The notes under the pieces are model-generated. The model saw only the letters and a program-made list of their open reading frames with translations. It did not search any database and was not told where the DNA came from. Source: Reclinomonas americana ATCC 50394 (taxonomy: Eukaryota > Jakobida > Jakobea > Jakobida). Taken from it: DNA of 20,001 bases. Below, piece by piece: positions 17,432 through 20,001 of this stretch; within the stretch, counting starts at the first letter, position 1, and each line of letters begins with the position of its first letter. The stretch is taken from NCBI GenBank assembly GCA_048213135.1, contig PS015224.1:108032-128032 (forward strand), given 5' to 3'. Position numbers and translations under genes: made by a program.

Positions 17432-18809
17432 ATGCTGAGTGCGCTGTGGCATCGCTGTGGCACTGTGCCTGCGCGTGCACATGTGCGCTGCATGACGAGT
17501 CTCTTTGGCGCGCGCAAGGACACACCACGCGATGCGCGCTTTGCAAAGGTGTGTGACTTGTGTGCACCAGTCACTCTCCTCCTCCCACTCACTCGAGTGC
17601 GTGCGCGCGCACAGTTGACAGACAAGGACGTGGCGCACTTTGAGTCGATTGTTGGCCGCGAGGGGCTCGTCACTGATGCGAGTGAGTTGGAGGTGAGATC
17701 GTTGTCATGCACATGAGGAGTTGTCTGCATGACTCTCACTCTCTCTCTCTGCGCGCGTGTGTGTGTAGCCACTGAACCGAGACTGGCTGAAGCACAACTG
17801 CGGTCAGTCGACGCTCGCACTGCGCCCGAAGACCACGGAGCAAGTGAGCGCGATTCTCCGACACTGTCACGCACGCAGTCTGGCGGTGACTCCGCAGGGT
17901 GGCAACACGGGGCTGGTGGGTGGCTCGGTGCCAGTGTACGACGAGGTGGTGTTGTCACTGTCGCGCATGAACAAGATTGTGTTGCGTTCTTGCATGTGCA
18001 TGCAGTGTCGCGCTTGTGGCCTTCTCAATGATTGGTCTGCTGCAGAGATTTCGATGCCGTCAGTGGCATTCTCACCTGCGAGGCTGGCTGTGTGCTGGAG
18101 CAAGTGGACACGTATGCGGCGCAGCGCGGCTACATCTTCCCGCTGGATCTGGGCGCCAAGGGAAGCTGCCAGATTGGTGGCAATTTGTCGACCAATGCCG
18201 GCGGTCTTCGATATCTGCGGTACGGCTCACTGCACGGCAACACTCTCGGTCTGGAGGTGGTGCTGGCCGACGGTACCGTGCTGGACATGCTCAAGACGCT
18301 GCGCAAGGACAACACGGGGTACGACCTCAAGCAGATATTCATCGGAGCGGAGGGCACGCTCGGCGGTCCGTGTGTCAGTTGCATCATGCGTGGTCTTGTT
18401 GCATTGATTTACCGTCGTTTCTTGTTCAGTGATCACCAAGGCCGCGGTGCTGCTGCCGGTGCGACCGCGTGCGCTCAATGTGTGCGTTCTGGGCCTCGAT
18501 TCGTTCGCGCAAGTGCTGCAAGTGTTCACGCAGGCGCGCGCGGCACTGAGTGATATTTTATCGGGTGCGTACCAAGCATCGCTTTGCCCGTTTACTCGTG
18601 TGGCTGATTGCCGAGAATGTGTGAAGCGTTCGAGTTCTTTGATCGCCAGTCGTGCGAGACTGTGATCAAGCATCTGGCCCACAATGGCGCTCGGTGAGTG
18701 TGTTTGTGTGTTGTCACTCGCCGTGTGCAGGCGAGGAGCCTCACTCATGTGCCACAGTGAGCCGTTCGAGAAGCCGTACCCGTTCTACGTGTTGATCGAG
18801 ACGTCGGGC
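17432..18809 (+). CDS. D2HGDH: D-2-hydroxyglutarate dehydrogenase, N-terminal part
   Basis: Mitochondrial FAD enzyme oxidising D-2-hydroxyglutarate to 2-oxoglutarate. Exons 17432-17548, 17615-17692, 17769-17980, 18046-18365, 18430-18564, 18627-18693, 18758-18809, phases consistent. The first exon ([20 protein letters not shown]) is Arg-rich without acids, a mitochondrial presequence. FAD domain: [64 protein letters not shown]. It runs to [10 protein letters not shown], then into N. The rest of the protein is found beyond the gap on the opposite strand. Confidence 0.96.
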
Positions 18810-18961
18810 NNNNNNNNNNNNNNNNNNNNNNNNNNNNNNNNNNNNNNNNNNNNNNNNNNNNNNNNNNNNNNNNNNNNNNNNNNNNNNNNNNNNNNNNNNN
18901 NNNNNNNNNNNNNNNNNNNNNNNNNNNNNNNNNNNNNNNNNNNNNNNNNNNNNNNNNNNNN
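18810..18961. other. Assembly gap, 152 N, inside D2HGDH
   Basis: Run of N immediately after the VLIETSG block. By family alignment the next coding base should be one that now sits at or just beyond 20001 on the minus strand, so the gap is also an orientation break. Confidence 0.95.
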
Positions 18962-18968
18962 GGCTCAC

Positions 18969-19047
18969 CACGAGGCGTTGTATTCCCCCCGATATCACCA
19001 CCCTCCAAGGCGGCCGCTGCCGCAACCGCTGCCGTTGTCACCGTCAT
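18969..19047 (-). CDS. Possible first exon of an unknown gene
   Basis: ATG at 19047 opens a frame of 26 codons (MTVTTAAVAAAAALEGG and on) ending at a GTGAGC donor next to the N gap. In the corrected contig orientation it would lie 100 bp downstream of the D2HGDH stop, on the same strand. No homology recognised; the alanine run could equally be non-coding. Confidence 0.25.
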
Positions 19048-19147
19048 CGACAATGCGAGATGAGTGGTACCAGGGGAGGGAGTAAAAATTTTGTGATTTT
19101 GTTTACTATTGTGAGCCGTGGGGGGTCCACTGAGTGCGGCACTATTC

Positions 19148-20001
19148 TCATGCGTCGGGCGCCACGAGCACCTTGTAGGGATTCAAGATGCCCTTGGAGT
19201 CCAGCGTCTGCTTGAGGGCACGCATCACGCCAATGGTCGGTGCGGTTTGTGCCAACTCGATGTAAGTGCGCCTTGGCCACACCGAGACCGTGCTCGGCAC
19301 TGATGCTGCCACGCTGGGCAGCTGGCACCATGGAAAAAAGTCAATCATTGCTACAGACAGGGACCACAGCGGATGAACGCACCGGTCCACTCGTAGACGT
19401 ACGGCTCGATTTCGGCCAGCACCTCTGGATTGAACGACGGACTCGTCGCATTGAGGTGCAAGTTGCCTGCGGCGACCGAGTCAGCGTACGGAGAAGAAGG
19501 AAAGCGTAAGAAGCATCTGCGCTGCGTACCGTCACCCATGTGGCCAAAGCCGACGACATTGGCGTCAAACTTGGCCAGCCGGCCGCGCATAATCTCCACA
19601 ATGTCGTAGAATTTCGACAGGGGCAAGGAGATGTCGTACCTGCGCCAGCCCGCAGTCTCCAGTGAGGAACCAAGGGAGGCGAGTGCAGAAACACAATGAC
19701 GCACTTGTACACGTATCCTTCCTTGGTGAGACTCTCGGAGATGCCCTCGCGGAGGACCCACAATTGCTTGAACTGCACCGCCAGTAACTCATCAACACAT
19801 TCCCTCTTTCCCCCCTCACCCCCCACACTCATGCACATGCCTTGGTCATGTCAGTGCTCATGATGGCGTCGGCGACGAGGCCGTCGCCCATGGCAGTCTC
19901 GAAGAACCGGTTCAGTTTCTGGGGGGAACACATGAGAAGAAGGGGGAACGATCATGCGAGACACGCGGCTTACGCACATCCTGGTCGTGCTCCTCCACGC
20001 T
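19148..20001 (-). CDS. D2HGDH: D-2-hydroxyglutarate dehydrogenase, C-terminal part, inverted contig, one frameshift
   Basis: Exons 20001-19978, 19918-19841, 19772-19705, 19639-19530, 19466 to about 19400, then about 19325 to the stop at 19150-19148. It starts SVEEHDQD, the family position directly after VLIETSG. Then KLNRFFETAMGDGLV, FKQLWVLREGISESL, KEGYVYK, YDISLPLSKFYDIV, zinc-site GFGHMGDG-NLHLN, YEWT, GSISAEHGLG, and KQTLDSKGILNPYK near the end. The intron 19840-19773 has a GC donor. In the last exon one extra base at 19271/19272 breaks the frame between HGLGVAK and TYIELAQTAP; without it the spacing equals that of human D2HGDH. The strand is opposite to the N-terminal half, so this contig is almost surely reversed in the scaffold. 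Confidence 0.95.

Noticed and set aside
18694-18730. 37-nt intron in D2HGDH
   Set aside because: An acceptor at 18757 gives 64 nt, the usual length here, keeps the frame and removes residues not found in the family.
1-20001. tRNA, rRNA, CRISPR, transposon or prophage content
   Set aside because: No cloverleaf, repeat-spacer array, transposase, terminal repeats or viral genes were seen on either strand.

Overview
The window is nuclear DNA of a gene-dense, GC-rich protist. Eight protein-coding genes (or parts of genes) fill almost all of it. They are cut by many short GT-AG introns, mostly 54-84 nt, usually with GTGCG or GTGAG donors. Three divergent gene pairs share 60-220 bp of promoter, and one convergent pair has stop codons only 27 bp apart. 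No prokaryotic operon signals, tRNA, rRNA, CRISPR or transposon were seen. The oxidosqualene cyclase carries the residues diagnostic of cycloartenol synthase, which points away from animals and fungi toward cycloartenol-making lineages (plants and algae, amoebozoans, some other protists). The cohesin loader carries a PHD finger, as in plants. I cannot name the species or phylum. Exon boundaries below were inferred by hand from splice signals, reading phase and family alignment.

Layout, left to right. (1) 1-6133, minus: SCC2/NIPBL, the cohesin loader, about 23 exons, running off the left edge and broken by two N gaps. (2) 6352-7954, plus: a minimal phosphoinositide-type phospholipase C (X and Y boxes only) with a signal peptide. 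(3) 7982-10874, minus: ATG7, the autophagy E1 enzyme, with an N gap and an alanine where the catalytic cysteine should be. (4) 11198-13922, minus: cycloartenol synthase ending in -SKL. (5) 14007-15307, plus: a METTL2/6/8-family tRNA m3C methyltransferase. (6) 15465-15854, plus: an unrecognised 129-residue protein. (7) 15915-17363, minus: a predicted type II membrane glycosyltransferase. (8) 17432-18809, plus, and then 20001-19148, minus: D-2-hydroxyglutarate dehydrogenase split over a gap.

The genes do not form one pathway. They are housekeeping functions: chromosome cohesion, lipid signalling or degradation, autophagy, sterol synthesis, tRNA modification, glycosylation and 2-hydroxyglutarate oxidation. 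The scaffold has two probable assembly inversions that would mislead automatic annotation: the 510-bp contig at 834-1343, and the contig from 18962 to at least the right edge. In each, coding sequence continues the neighbouring gene but on the opposite strand.

I found no obvious new multi-gene system. The best biological leads are the Cys-to-Ala change at the ATG7 active site, the peroxisomal-type C-terminus on cycloartenol synthase, and the secreted X-Y-only phospholipase C that lacks the PIP2-binding lysines.
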